The translations under genes and the position numbers were made by a program. A model generated the notes under the pieces. It was not told the DNA's origin. It made no database searches and worked only from the letters and a program-made list of their open reading frames with translations. Of a stretch of 64,000 nt of DNA, positions 8,671 to 17,181 are shown piece by piece. The stretch lies in NCBI RefSeq assembly GCF_000327065.1, contig NC_019936.1:1488001-1552000 (forward strand), in the 5' to 3' direction. Position 1 is the stretch's first letter; every line of letters begins with the position of its first letter. Source of the DNA: Stutzerimonas stutzeri RCH2 (lineage in GTDB: Bacteria; Pseudomonadota; Gammaproteobacteria; Pseudomonadales; Pseudomonadaceae).

Positions 8671-8994
8671 ATGAGCGATCAGGACATCGAACAACGCATA
8701 GCCCGCGATATCGCCAGATGGCAGCGCGGCGTGCAGGAAAAAGGCGAACCGCTGGTGATGGACGAAGGCTGGCTGCAGACGCCGCCGGGCTTGCGCTTGC
8801 CGTTCTCGGTGCTGAAGAGCGCCGGGGTGCCGCCACGGGAGGTGGAGTTGCTGGCGCAACGTGCCGCGTTGCGCGAACGGCTGGATGCCTGCGCCGATAC
8901 CCAGCAGCGCGCGCGGCTGGCGCGCGAGCTGAGCGAACTGGAGCAGCACATCGCCTTCCGGCTGGAGGCGTTGCAGCGCCTGGGCCGCGGTTGA
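8671..8994 (+). CDS. DUF1992 (DnaJ homologue C28-like) protein
   Basis: 107 residues. The order of features matches DUF1992: an N-terminal helix (IEQRIARDIARWQRG), a GEPLVMDEGWLQTPPGLRLPFSVLK core, the AGVPPREVEL motif, then a helical charged C-terminus (residues about 65-105). The family is widespread and of uncertain function. Start: ATG at 8671 with a GAGGG-like sequence somewhat far upstream. It lies 70 bases before the SIMPL-domain gene on the same strand and may be co-transcribed with it. Confidence 0.7.
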   Translation: MSDQDIEQRIARDIARWQRGVQEKGEPLVMDEGWLQTPPGLRLPFSVLKSAGVPPREVELLAQRAALRERLDACADTQQRARLARELSELEQHIAFRLEALQRLGRG

Positions 8995-9064
8995 GCGCCT
9001 CACTGGCGTTCGCCCATGGCAGGAGTAGCATGCGCATTCGGTCTATTCCTATAGGGAGAAGCAG

Positions 9065-9790
9065 GTGGCTACAGCACGAATCGGATTTCTGCCGGCGGCG
9101 TTGATCGCCGCGGCAGTGGCCTTCGCCGGCTGGTCGGTGGGGCAGGGCGTTGAGCGTTTCCGCATGGCCGACCGCACGGTGACGGTCAAGGGGCTGGCGG
9201 AGATGGACGTGAAGAGCGACTTCGCGGTGTGGACGCTGGGTTTTCGCCGTGGTGGCGATCAGTTCGCCGAGGTGCAGAAGGGGCTGAGCGAGGATCGCCA
9301 GCGGGTGCTGGATTTCCTCCGCGAGCAGGGCTTCAGCGATGAGGAACTCGAGGTGCGGCCGTTGCAGGTACAGGACCTGCTGGCGCGTGAATGGGCGTCG
9401 CGCGATGTGGCGCTGCGCTTCAACGGTCAGGGCCAGGTGCTGGTCAAGTCCGAGCGCGTCGACGCGGTGGGCAAGGCGGCCAATGCCATCGATCCGCTGA
9501 TCTTGGCAGGTGTTCAGCTGGATACCGAGGTGAACGGCTTCGCCGGGCCGCGTTATCAGCTGCGCGGCTTCAACGAACTGAAGCCGCAGTTGCTGGAAGC
9601 CGCCACCAGCAATGCCCGTGAGCAGGCGACGCGTTTCGCCGATGATGCTGGCGCCACGCTGGGGCGGTTGAAGAACGCCAACCAGGGGGTGATTCGGGTG
9701 ATCGATGACGATGGCAGCGATATGGACAGCGGGCGGACCGTGGGAAAACGGCTGCGGGTGGTGAGTACGTTTGAGTACACCTTGGATTGA
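9065..9790 (+). CDS. SIMPL domain (DUF541) envelope protein
   Basis: 241 residues from a GTG start with GGGAG six bases upstream. A single N-terminal hydrophobic anchor (about residues 6-27, ALIAAAVAFAGWSVG) is followed by the SIMPL/DUF541 domain, recognisable from RTVTVKGLAEMDVKSDFAVWTLGF and the later FAGPRYQL, RFADDAGATLGRL and C-terminal beta region. These proteins are periplasm-facing or secreted and of unclear role (oxidative stress and membrane functions have been suggested for relatives). It follows the DUF1992 gene on the same strand. Confidence 0.82.
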   Translation: MATARIGFLPAALIAAAVAFAGWSVGQGVERFRMADRTVTVKGLAEMDVKSDFAVWTLGFRRGGDQFAEVQKGLSEDRQRVLDFLREQGFSDEELEVRPLQVQDLLAREWASRDVALRFNGQGQVLVKSERVDAVGKAANAIDPLILAGVQLDTEVNGFAGPRYQLRGFNELKPQLLEAATSNAREQATRFADDAGATLGRLKNANQGVIRVIDDDGSDMDSGRTVGKRLRVVSTFEYTLD

Positions 9791-9934
9791 GAAGCTGCTG
9801 AGCGCTGGGTGTCGTTGCTGGCATGTCGAGCGTGGCTGCCAGTGGTTCACAGCGGATACGGGCGCTTTGACGGTTCGATTCAGGACAATTACCGAGTGTG
9901 CTGACACTTTTGGTTTCGGCCCCTCGGCCGAGTC

Positions 9935-10445
9935 ACTTTCTCTTTGCTCGCGCGAAAGAGAAAGTAACCAAAGAGAAAGCGCGCCCGACATCCGGCCCCG
10001 GCTGCGCCGGGGTTCCCTCCTTCCGGCGTTGCTCCGCGGGCCGTCACGAAGGGGCGTCCCTGCCCCTTCGTTCCTCGCTCGGCGTCCTGCCTCGCGTCTC
10101 CCTGCGCAACGCCTCCACTCGGCCTCCTGACGGGAACGTAGACCGAGTTGCCTGGAAGATCTCGCGGTTTGTTTTGGTTCTATTTTTTTGCACAAACCAT
10201 CAGGCGATACCAAACGCCCCTTTCAGGAGGCCGAATGGAATCGCTGCGCAGAGGGGCGAGCGGCATGGATGCCGCGAGAGAACTAGGCGTCCCCCCGTAA
10301 AGGGCCATAGATGGCCCTTGCGCGGCGACCCTCGGAGCGGTGATGGCATGAGGGAAGTCTCGCGTAGCGAGACCCGGATGGCTGGGGCAAGACTTTTTGG
10401 TTCCTTTTGGCGGGGCCGGCCATCCGGGCGACTGCCAAAAGGAAC
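9935..10445. repeat. Highly structured non-coding repeat-like block
   Basis: The 730 bases between the SIMPL gene and the ABC permease hold no credible gene. Within them are seven perfect inverted repeats: 9935-9945/9955-9965 (11 bp, ACTTTCTCTTT), 10047-10055/10062-10070 (9 bp), 10119-10130/10223-10234 (12 bp), 10260-10266/10269-10275 (7 bp), 10300-10308/10311-10319 (9 bp), 10357-10363/10367-10373 (7 bp) and 10400-10411/10434-10445 (12 bp, GTTCCTTTTGGC). Terminal hairpins bracket the block. Similar CTTTCTCTTT / CCAAAAGGAAC blocks are familiar from pseudomonad intergenic regions as long repeats. No function is known to me; copy number cannot be assessed here. Confidence 0.6.
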
Positions 10446-10523
10446 TCTCCCAGCAGGGCGAAACCACGCTCTCAAGCAACTCGCCAACTGGCCTGGTTCC
10501 GCGTAGTCAACCGGCCCGACAAA

Positions 10524-11450
10524 TCAATGCCCCGGCTGCCAAGGCTGCCCCAGCGACACCGGCGCGTACAGCCGTGTACGGATCGCATCCCTCGACAGCA
10601 GCACCAGCACCAGAATGGTCGCCACATACGGCAGCATCGCCAGCAGGTTGCCGGGAATCGCCAGGCCCAGGCCCTGCGCAACCAGGTGGAGGATGCTGGC
10701 CAGGCCGAACAGGTAGGCGCCGAGCAGTACGCGGCTGACCCGCCAGCTGGCGAACACCACCAGCGCCAGGGCGATCCAGCCGCGGCCGGCAGTCATGTTT
10801 TCCGCCCACATCGGCGTGTACGCCAGCGACATGTAGCCGCCGGCGAGTCCGGCCATTGCGCCGCCGAACATCACCGCCAGGGTGCGCACGCGCAGCACCG
10901 GCAGGCCCATGGCGCTGGCGGCGTTGGGGTTTTCGCCGACGGCCTGGATGATCAGGCCGATGCGGCTTTTCAGCAGCACCCAGGCCACCAACGCAAACAG
11001 CCCGAAGGACAGGTACACCAGCAGGTCCTGGGCAAACAGCATGCGACCGATCACGGGGATTTCACTGAGCAGCGGAATGGCGATCGGCTCGAAGCCGGCC
11101 AATGGCTTGCCGACCCAGCTGGCACCGACGAACGACGACAGGCCGACGCCGAAGATGGTCAGCGCCAGGCCCGTGGCCACCTGATTGGCGTTGAAGCCCA
11201 GCGCCACCATGGCAAACAGCAGCGAGAGCAGCACGCCGGCCAGGCAGGCGAACAGCACGCCCAGCCAGAGGTTGCCGCTGGCGAAGGCGACGATGAAGCC
11301 GATCACCGCGCCGAACAGCATCATGCCTTCCTGGCCGAGGTTGAGTACGCCGCTCTTTTCGCATACCAGCTCGCCGAGGGCGACCAGCAGCAGCGGCGTG
11401 CCGGTGCGGATCATGGCGTAGAAGATATTGGTCAGCAGATCCATGTCCAT
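10524..11450 (-). CDS. Nucleoside/BMP-type ABC transporter permease 2
   Basis: A 308-residue, very hydrophobic BPD_transp_2 permease with the family motif GVLNLGQEGMMLFGAVIGF near residues 34-52 and ENPNAASAMGL in the cytoplasmic loop. It is the third gene of an ATPase-permease-permease operon of the type that imports purine nucleosides or related bases with a BMP-family lipoprotein. No BMP protein gene is next to it; the stretch after its stop is the structured repeat block. An internal in-frame ATG at 11444 is an alternative start. Confidence 0.87.
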   Translation of the reverse strand: MDMDLLTNIFYAMIRTGTPLLLVALGELVCEKSGVLNLGQEGMMLFGAVIGFIVAFASGNLWLGVLFACLAGVLLSLLFAMVALGFNANQVATGLALTIFGVGLSSFVGASWVGKPLAGFEPIAIPLLSEIPVIGRMLFAQDLLVYLSFGLFALVAWVLLKSRIGLIIQAVGENPNAASAMGLPVLRVRTLAVMFGGAMAGLAGGYMSLAYTPMWAENMTAGRGWIALALVVFASWRVSRVLLGAYLFGLASILHLVAQGLGLAIPGNLLAMLPYVATILVLVLLSRDAIRTRLYAPVSLGQPWQPGH

Positions 11451-11515
11451 CGGTCAGGCCTCGAACTTCAAGCGGCAGGCAGCGGGTGAAAGGGGTAGTA
11501 GCGCAGCGCGGGCGA

Positions 11516-12622
11516 TCATGTGGCTGGCTCCTCTTTGGCGCTGACGAGCTGGGGCTTGCGTGCCCACAGCTTCAGGCGCGGGCGATAGAGAATCAGCACG
11601 TCGCAGGCGAGCAGGAAGAACAGCACCATGCCCTGGAACAGCTGGGTGATGGACTGCGGCAGGTTGGCCGCCATCTGCGCGTTCTCGCCGCCGAGGTAGA
11701 GCAACGCCATCAGCAGACTGGCGAAGACGATGCCGATGGGGTTGAGGCGGCCGAGGAAAGCCACGGTGATCGCCGCGTAGCCGTAACCCGGCGACACCTG
11801 TGGCACGAGCTGGCCGATCGGCCCGGTGACTTCGGCGACACCGGCTAGCCCGGCCAGGCCGCCGCTGATCAGCAGGGCGATCCACACCAGCTTCTTGTCG
11901 CGGAAACCGACGAAGCCGGCGGCGCGCTTGTCCAGGCCGAGCACCTTGATCTGGAAGCCGAGAAAGCTCTTCTGCAGCAGCACCCAGACCACCACCAGCG
12001 CCAGCAGGGCGAAGTAGAAACCGCCATGCACCCGCAGCCCTTCGATCAGCTCGGGCAGCCGGGTGGCGTCGCCGAACATCGCGGACTCGGGAAAGTTGAA
12101 GCCTTCCGGGTCCTTCAGCGGGCCGTGCACGGCGAACAGCAGCAGGTTCAGCGCGATGTAGTTGAGCATGATGCTGGTGAGAATTTCGTTGGCGTTGAAC
12201 GCCGTCTTCAGCCAGGCGCAGAGCCCGGCCCAGGCGGCGCCGCCGAGTGTGCCGAGCAGCAGCGTCAGCACCAGCGCCCAGCGCGAGTCCCAGTCGATGA
12301 TGTTGACTGCCAGTGCGCTGCCGGCCAGGGCGCCGATAAGCAGCTGGCCTTCGGCGCCGATGTTCCAGATGCGCGCGTTGTAGACCACCGCCAGGCCGAG
12401 GGCGCAAAGCAGGATCGGCAGCGCCTTGACCAGCAGTTCGGAGACGCCGTAGAGATCGCCGAGCGGGTCGATCAGCAGCACCTTGAGGGTTTCCAGCGGA
12501 GGGTGGCCGAGCAGGGCGAACAGCAGCGCGCCGCTCAGCAGCGTTAGCAGTGCCGCCAGCAATGGCGAGAACCAGAGCATGGCCCGTGAAGCCTCGCCGC
12601 GGGGTTGCAGGGATAACAGCAT
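11516..12622 (-). CDS. Nucleoside/BMP-type ABC transporter permease 1
   Basis: A 368-residue BPD_transp_2 permease with ten or so predicted membrane segments. The family pattern is visible in VVYNARIWNIGAEGQLLIGA (about residues 78-97) and in the AFNANEILTSIMLNYIALNLL stretch near residue 140. It forms the membrane channel with the permease at 10524 and is energised by the ATPase at 12635. It lies 12 bases downstream of the ATPase stop and 65 bases before the next permease, in one operon. Confidence 0.87.
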   Translation of the reverse strand: MLLSLQPRGEASRAMLWFSPLLAALLTLLSGALLFALLGHPPLETLKVLLIDPLGDLYGVSELLVKALPILLCALGLAVVYNARIWNIGAEGQLLIGALAGSALAVNIIDWDSRWALVLTLLLGTLGGAAWAGLCAWLKTAFNANEILTSIMLNYIALNLLLFAVHGPLKDPEGFNFPESAMFGDATRLPELIEGLRVHGGFYFALLALVVVWVLLQKSFLGFQIKVLGLDKRAAGFVGFRDKKLVWIALLISGGLAGLAGVAEVTGPIGQLVPQVSPGYGYAAITVAFLGRLNPIGIVFASLLMALLYLGGENAQMAANLPQSITQLFQGMVLFFLLACDVLILYRPRLKLWARKPQLVSAKEEPAT

Positions 12623-12634
12623 GATGAATTCTCG

Positions 12635-14215
12635 TCAGGCGGCAGAGGTGGAAACGGGGGTGTCGCTGGTATCGAACTGGCCGGCCATCCAGCGGCCGAC
12701 TTCGACCGGACAGGTGCTGGCGGTGGCGCGCTGTGGCGACAGCCGGCCGTCGCTCAGGGCGGCGATGCGGTCACTGATCTGGAACAACTCTTCGAGGTCT
12801 TCGGAGATCACCAGAATCGCCGCGCCGGCATCGCGCAGTTCGATCAGCGCGCGATGAATCGCCGCCGCCGCGCCGACATCCACGCCCCAGGTCGGGTGTG
12901 CGGCGATCAGCAGCTTCGGCTGCTGCAGGATCTCCCGCCCGAGGATGAATTTCTGCAGGTTGCCGCCGGACAGGCTTGCTGCCGGGGTCTGTGCGTCCGG
13001 CGTCTTCACGGCGAAGCGCTGGATGACCTGTTCGGCGAAGGCGCGCACCCTGCCGCGGCGGATCAGGCCCTGCTCGACCATGCCGGTCTGCTGATAGGCG
13101 GTGAGCAGGCCGTTGTCGGCCAGGCTCATGCTCGGCACGGCGCCGTGACCGAGGCGTTCGGCCGGCACGAAGGCCATGCCGTGGCGACGGCGGGCGCCGG
13201 GGCGCAGATGGGCGACGTCGTCACCGAGAAAACGAATGCGCATGGCCTGTGCGGCCTGCAGGCGCTGTTCGCCACTGAGCAGGGCGAGCAGCTCGTCCTG
13301 GCCGTTGCCGGCGACTCCGGCGATGCCGACGATCTCGCCGGCGCGTACCTCCAGGTCCACCTCTTTCAGGGACACGCCGAACGGATCGGCGTTGTGCCAG
13401 GACAGCCGCTCTACCCGCAGGAACGGCGCGCGGCCCTCGCTCTTCGGGTATTCGGCTTCCAGCCCCTCGGCATCGCCGACCATCAGCCGCGCCAGTTCCA
13501 GGTCCGAGCACTCGGCCGGTATGCATTCACCTGACACGCGACCGGCGCGCAGTACCGTGGCGCTCTGACACAGCGCGCGCACTTCGTTGAGCTTGTGGCT
13601 GATGAACAGGATGCTGCAGCCCTCGGCCGCCAGCCGGCGCAGGGTGACGAACAGCTCGTCGGCCTCCTGCGGGGTGAGTACCGAGGTCGGTTCGTCGAGG
13701 ATCAGCAGGCGGATGTCCTGCATCAGGCAACGGATGATCTCCACCCGCTGGCGCTCGCCGATGGACAGGCTGTGCACCAGCCGTTGTGGCTCCAGCGGCA
13801 TGCCGTAGCGCTGTGAGACCTCGCGGATCTTCGGCTCCAGCTGCTTCGGCGTACCGGCCTTGGCGCCCAGTGCCAGGGCGATGTTCTCCGCCACCGAGAG
13901 CGTCTCGAACAGCGAGAAATGCTGGAACACCATGCCGATGCCGCGTTCGCGGGCCTGGGCCGGGTCGCGCATCGTCACCCGTTCGCCTTGCCAGTGGATT
14001 TCGCCGGCGTCGGGCTGGGTCACGCCATAGATGATCTTCATCAGGGTGCTCTTGCCGGCGCCGTTCTCGCCGAGCAGGGCGTGGATCTCGCCCGGCTGGA
14101 TCGACAGGTCGATACGGTCGTTGGCCAGGCAGCCTGGGTACTGTTTGGTGATGCCGCAGAGCTGGAGGCGCGCGGTCTGGGAATCGGGCATGGAGGCGTC
14201 CGCTGGGTTTTTCAT
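12635..14215 (-). CDS. Nucleoside/BMP-type ABC transporter ATP-binding protein (double ABC)
   Basis: 526 residues from the ATG at 14215 (MKNPADAS); MPDSQTARL at 14191 is the alternative start. Two fused ABC domains are present. The first is complete, with GENGAGKSTLMKI (Walker A), LSIGERQRVEI (signature) and LLILDEPTSVLTPQE (Walker B). The second has the degenerate Walker A GVAGNGQDELL, signature LSGGNLQKFILGREI and AAHPTWGVDVG, as is normal for the sugar/nucleoside (RbsA/XylG-like) class. It is first in the importer operon; the solute-binding protein must be encoded elsewhere. Confidence 0.88.
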   Translation of the reverse strand: MKNPADASMPDSQTARLQLCGITKQYPGCLANDRIDLSIQPGEIHALLGENGAGKSTLMKIIYGVTQPDAGEIHWQGERVTMRDPAQARERGIGMVFQHFSLFETLSVAENIALALGAKAGTPKQLEPKIREVSQRYGMPLEPQRLVHSLSIGERQRVEIIRCLMQDIRLLILDEPTSVLTPQEADELFVTLRRLAAEGCSILFISHKLNEVRALCQSATVLRAGRVSGECIPAECSDLELARLMVGDAEGLEAEYPKSEGRAPFLRVERLSWHNADPFGVSLKEVDLEVRAGEIVGIAGVAGNGQDELLALLSGEQRLQAAQAMRIRFLGDDVAHLRPGARRRHGMAFVPAERLGHGAVPSMSLADNGLLTAYQQTGMVEQGLIRRGRVRAFAEQVIQRFAVKTPDAQTPAASLSGGNLQKFILGREILQQPKLLIAAHPTWGVDVGAAAAIHRALIELRDAGAAILVISEDLEELFQISDRIAALSDGRLSPQRATASTCPVEVGRWMAGQFDTSDTPVSTSAA

Positions 14216-14441
14216 GACCAGGGTGTAGCAAAAAGCTGGCCAGGCAGTCAGGAATTGAGATGCGACGTGGCCACGGCAGCTGCGCCACCGGTTGGCCATG
14301 CGACGATGTTAGCCGGTGCATCGCTTTGGTGCTTCACTCGGTAACGCTGTCGTGCCGATGCACCGCGGTGGGGCGGGACGACCATATGCCGGGCTGGGCT
14401 GCTAAGCTGACCGTCCTTTCCGCTCCTGCCGGTTGCCTGCA

Positions 14442-15362
14442 ATGAACCAGATGGACCTTCATTCCGCCGAGGAAACGCTTGCCCAGCGTGCCGCCCTGGC
14501 GCGGCTGATCGATGGCCTCGTGCGCGACGACGGCATGCATCCCACCGCCATCGACGATCTCTTTCTGATCCGTTGCAGTGCGCCGAGCGAGCTGGTGCAC
14601 GGGCTGCACAAGCCGGCGCTGTGCATCATCGTGCAGGGCAGCAAGGAGGTGCGCCTGGGCGACGAGCTGTACACCTATGATGCGCTGCACTATCTGGTGG
14701 TCTCGGTCACCGTGCCGGTGGCTGGCCGTGTGCTGGAGGCTTCGTCCGGCGAGCCGTACCTGTGCATCCGCCTGGATATCGATCCGGCAATGGTCGCCAC
14801 CCTGGTCGCCGAAAGCGCGCCGTTGAGCCAGCCCGTGGAAGGGCCGGCGCGCGGGGTCTATCTGGATCGCATCGATGCGCCTTTGCTCGACGCCACGCTA
14901 CGTCTGGTGCGACTGCTCGCCAGCCCGCAGGACATTCCGGTGCTGGCGCCGCTGGCCATGCGCGAGATTTTCTACCGCCTGCTTTGCGGTCGCCAGGGCC
15001 GCCACCTGCACGAGATCGCAGTGCGCGACAGCCAGGGCCATCGCGTCACCCGCGCCATCGAATGGCTGAACCGCAACTACGTCGAGCCGCTGCGCATCGA
15101 GGAACTGGCGCAGCGGGTCAACCTCAGCAGCTCGACGCTGCACCACCGCTTCAAGGCGCTGACGGCCATGAGCCCGCTGCAATACCAGAAGCAGCTGCGC
15201 CTGCAGGAGGCGCGGCGGCTGCTGATCGCCGAGGGACTCGATGTGTCCAGCGCCGGCTACCGGGTCGGCTACGAAAGCCCCTCGCAGTTCAGCCGCGAGT
15301 ACAGCCGGCTGTTCGGCGCCTCGCCGGTGAAGGATCTTGCGCGGCTGCGCAGCACGGCGTAA
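14442..15362 (+). CDS. AraC-family transcriptional regulator (AraC_N type)
   Basis: 306 residues from the ATG at 14442 (MNQMDLHSAEE). The N-terminal half matches the AraC-type N-domain of PF06719 (KPALCIIVQGSKEVRLGDELY, then the YLVVSVTVPVAG strand) and the C-terminal 100 residues hold two helix-turn-helices (IEELAQRVNLSSSTLHHRFKALT and VSSAGYRVGYESPSQFSREYSRLFG). This subtype commonly controls a neighbouring oxidoreductase gene. It is convergent with the CMD protein (stop 15362 versus 15364), so the CMD-SDR pair is the natural target candidate. Confidence 0.88.
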   Translation: MNQMDLHSAEETLAQRAALARLIDGLVRDDGMHPTAIDDLFLIRCSAPSELVHGLHKPALCIIVQGSKEVRLGDELYTYDALHYLVVSVTVPVAGRVLEASSGEPYLCIRLDIDPAMVATLVAESAPLSQPVEGPARGVYLDRIDAPLLDATLRLVRLLASPQDIPVLAPLAMREIFYRLLCGRQGRHLHEIAVRDSQGHRVTRAIEWLNRNYVEPLRIEELAQRVNLSSSTLHHRFKALTAMSPLQYQKQLRLQEARRLLIAEGLDVSSAGYRVGYESPSQFSREYSRLFGASPVKDLARLRSTA

Positions 15363-15363
15363 C

Positions 15364-15804
15364 TCAGCGTGGCGCCGGGTCCGGCACCTCGCGCAATGCC
15401 TGAGCGGCATCGATGGCGCGGGGAAAGCCGGCGGTCACGGTGGTCAGGTAGACCACCTCCTTCAGCTCCTCACGGGTGACGCCCAGGCGCAACGCGTAGC
15501 CGGCGTGTACCTTCATGTACTGCAGATTGCCCTGGGCGGCGAAGGCGGCGATCACGGCCAGCTGACGGGTGCGATCATCCAGCTCGCTGCGCCCCCAGAC
15601 ATCGCCCAAGGCGTACTGGGTGATGCCCTCGGCGAGAAAGAGATAGTCCTCGCGCAACGCTTCGAGCACCGGTTGCCCGGCGCCGCCGGACAAGTGATCC
15701 ATCACCTCGACGCCACGTTCGTGGCGCTCGTTGCCGGCTGCTTCCAGCGAGGCGAAGGTCAGCGAGCCGAACACGGCCAGAGTGTTGCCTGTACGAAGGG
15801 TCAT
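15364..15804 (-). CDS. Carboxymuconolactone decarboxylase-family protein
   Basis: 146 residues from the ATG at 15804 with GAGGA about eight bases upstream; the longer open frame upstream lies inside the SDR gene's 3' end. The CMD helical domain is visible in RTRQLAVIAAFAAQGNLQYMKVHAGYALRLGVTREELKEVVY (quoted in parts: the HAGYALRLGVTREEL core is diagnostic). The CxxC of AhpD peroxidases is absent, so it belongs to the decarboxylase-like, non-redox side. Ten bases separate it from the SDR gene, indicating a two-gene operon. Confidence 0.82.
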   Translation of the reverse strand: MTLRTGNTLAVFGSLTFASLEAAGNERHERGVEVMDHLSGGAGQPVLEALREDYLFLAEGITQYALGDVWGRSELDDRTRQLAVIAAFAAQGNLQYMKVHAGYALRLGVTREELKEVVYLTTVTAGFPRAIDAAQALREVPDPAPR

Positions 15805-15814
15805 GGCGGCGTCC

Positions 15815-16552
15815 TCAGTAGAGGCTGGCGGTGGGGCGCACCACCAACTCGCTGACGTCGACATCGGCCGGCTGGTCGATGGCATAGGCGATGGCGCGGG
15901 CGATGGCTTCGGCCGGAATGGCGATGCGGCGGAAGTCGTCCATCGCCGAGCGGGCGCTGTCATCGGAAATGCTCTCGGCCAGTTCCGATTCGGTGACGCC
16001 CGGGGATACCAGGGTCACGCGGATATCGCCGCCGACCTCCTGGCGCAGGCCTTCGGAGATGGCGCGCACCGCGTACTTGGTGGCGCAGTACACCGCTGCG
16101 GTCGGGCTCACCGCGTAGGCGCCGATGGACGCGATGTTGACGAACTGGCCGGCGCGCTGGCGCTGCATCAGCGGCAGGCCGGCGGCGATGCCGTGCAGCA
16201 CGCCGCGGATGTTCACGTCGATCATGCGGTTCCACTCGTCGACCTTCAGCGCGTCCAGCGGGGACAGCGGCATCACCCCGGCATTGTTGACGATCACATC
16301 GACGCGGCCGAAGCGCTGTTCGGCGAAGTCGACGAAGGCCTGGGTGTCTTCGCGGCTGGTCACGTCCAGCGCACGGCAGGCGGCGATACCACCGCTTTCG
16401 TCGATCTCGGCGACGAGCTTTTCCAGCCGATCCAGGCGTCGCGCGCCCAGCACTACTGTTGCGCCCTGGGCCGCCAGCAGGCGCGCCGTGGCTTCGCCGA
16501 TGCCGCTGCTGGCGCCGGTGATGAGTACGACTTTGCCGTTGATGTTCGACAT
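15815..16552 (-). CDS. Short-chain dehydrogenase/reductase
   Basis: 245 residues from the ATG at 16552 (MSNINGKVVLITGASSGIG) with GGAGGA seven bases upstream. The NAD(P)-binding TGASSGIG (residues 12-19), NNAG (about 89-92), the catalytic Ser in NIASIGAY and YCATK give a classical SDR. An Arg-rich pair (GARRLDRLEK) after beta-2 suggests NADP(H). The substrate is unknown. It heads a two-gene unit with the CMD protein and is close to an AraC-type regulator that faces it. Confidence 0.88.
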   Translation of the reverse strand: MSNINGKVVLITGASSGIGEATARLLAAQGATVVLGARRLDRLEKLVAEIDESGGIAACRALDVTSREDTQAFVDFAEQRFGRVDVIVNNAGVMPLSPLDALKVDEWNRMIDVNIRGVLHGIAAGLPLMQRQRAGQFVNIASIGAYAVSPTAAVYCATKYAVRAISEGLRQEVGGDIRVTLVSPGVTESELAESISDDSARSAMDDFRRIAIPAEAIARAIAYAIDQPADVDVSELVVRPTASLY

Positions 16553-16674
16553 GGGTTTGTCCTCCGCAGGTGGATTCGGGCGACGTCGGTGACGCCGTGG
16601 TTCGAATGTTGCGACGGAGGGCGGTGCCGGCGTTATGGCGATCCTGCCGGGCGCTTGCCTGATTCTGGCGTTGC

Positions 16675-17145
16675 CTACCAGATGCCTTCGTGCAGGGCGG
16701 CAGCCTCGTCTTCCAGCAGCGGGCCGAGCACCTCGACCTTGCGCTGGCCGGCGTCGAAGACGATGCGGCACGGCAGGTCCAGCGTCGGGTTCTCCGGATG
16801 GTTGCCGGTGATGTCCTTCAGGCTGCGCTCGGAAAGCCCATAGACCACGCGACCCAGGCCGACCCAGTAAGCGGCCCCGGCGCACATGGCGCAGGGTTCG
16901 GCGGAGGTGTACATGGTGCAGCGCGAGAGGAATTCCGGTGTGTAGCGGGTCGAGGCGCGTGTCATCAGCACGCGCTCGGCGTGGCCGGTCATGTCATGGT
17001 CGGGCATGTAGGCGTTGCCCTGTTCCAGCAGCACCTCACCGTCCGGCCCGACCAGAATGGCGCCGAACGGGTGGGTGCCGTTTTCCAGTGCGCGGCGGGC
17101 GACGTCGAAGCTTTTGCGCAGCAGCGCGAGATCGTCGAGAGGCAT
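16675..17145 (-). CDS. Nucleoside/nucleobase deaminase (CDA/guanine deaminase-like)
   Basis: 156 residues. The zinc-dependent deaminase signature is complete: His55-Ala-Glu57 (TGHAE) and Pro84-Cys85-Ala-Met-Cys88 (SAEPCAMC). Length and the GLSERSLKDITG and LPCRIVF segments place it near guanine/cytosine-type deaminases rather than TadA. It would deaminate a nucleobase-like ring. It is the last gene of a six-gene minus-strand operon with an NMT1/THI5-type importer, a hydrolase and a 2OG oxygenase, 36 bases after the permease stop. Confidence 0.85.
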   Translation of the reverse strand: MPLDDLALLRKSFDVARRALENGTHPFGAILVGPDGEVLLEQGNAYMPDHDMTGHAERVLMTRASTRYTPEFLSRCTMYTSAEPCAMCAGAAYWVGLGRVVYGLSERSLKDITGNHPENPTLDLPCRIVFDAGQRKVEVLGPLLEDEAAALHEGIW

Positions 17146-17181
17146 GGCGTTATCCAGACTGAGATTAAGAGGTGGTGGGTT

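Noticed and set aside
8669..10213. A 514-codon open frame on the minus strand
   Set aside because: It runs antisense through the DUF1992 and SIMPL genes into the hairpin block; composition is typical of a high-GC shadow frame and it has no domain or ribosome site.
9898..10506. Several frames of 86-200 codons in the hairpin block
   Set aside because: They cross stem-loops, are Arg-rich and have no ribosome site; repeat blocks of this type are often mis-annotated as small genes.
11454..12407. A 317-codon minus-strand frame overlapping the permease genes
   Set aside because: It is a different frame of the same strand as permease 1; Arg/Ala/Gly-rich low-complexity translation with no membrane segments.
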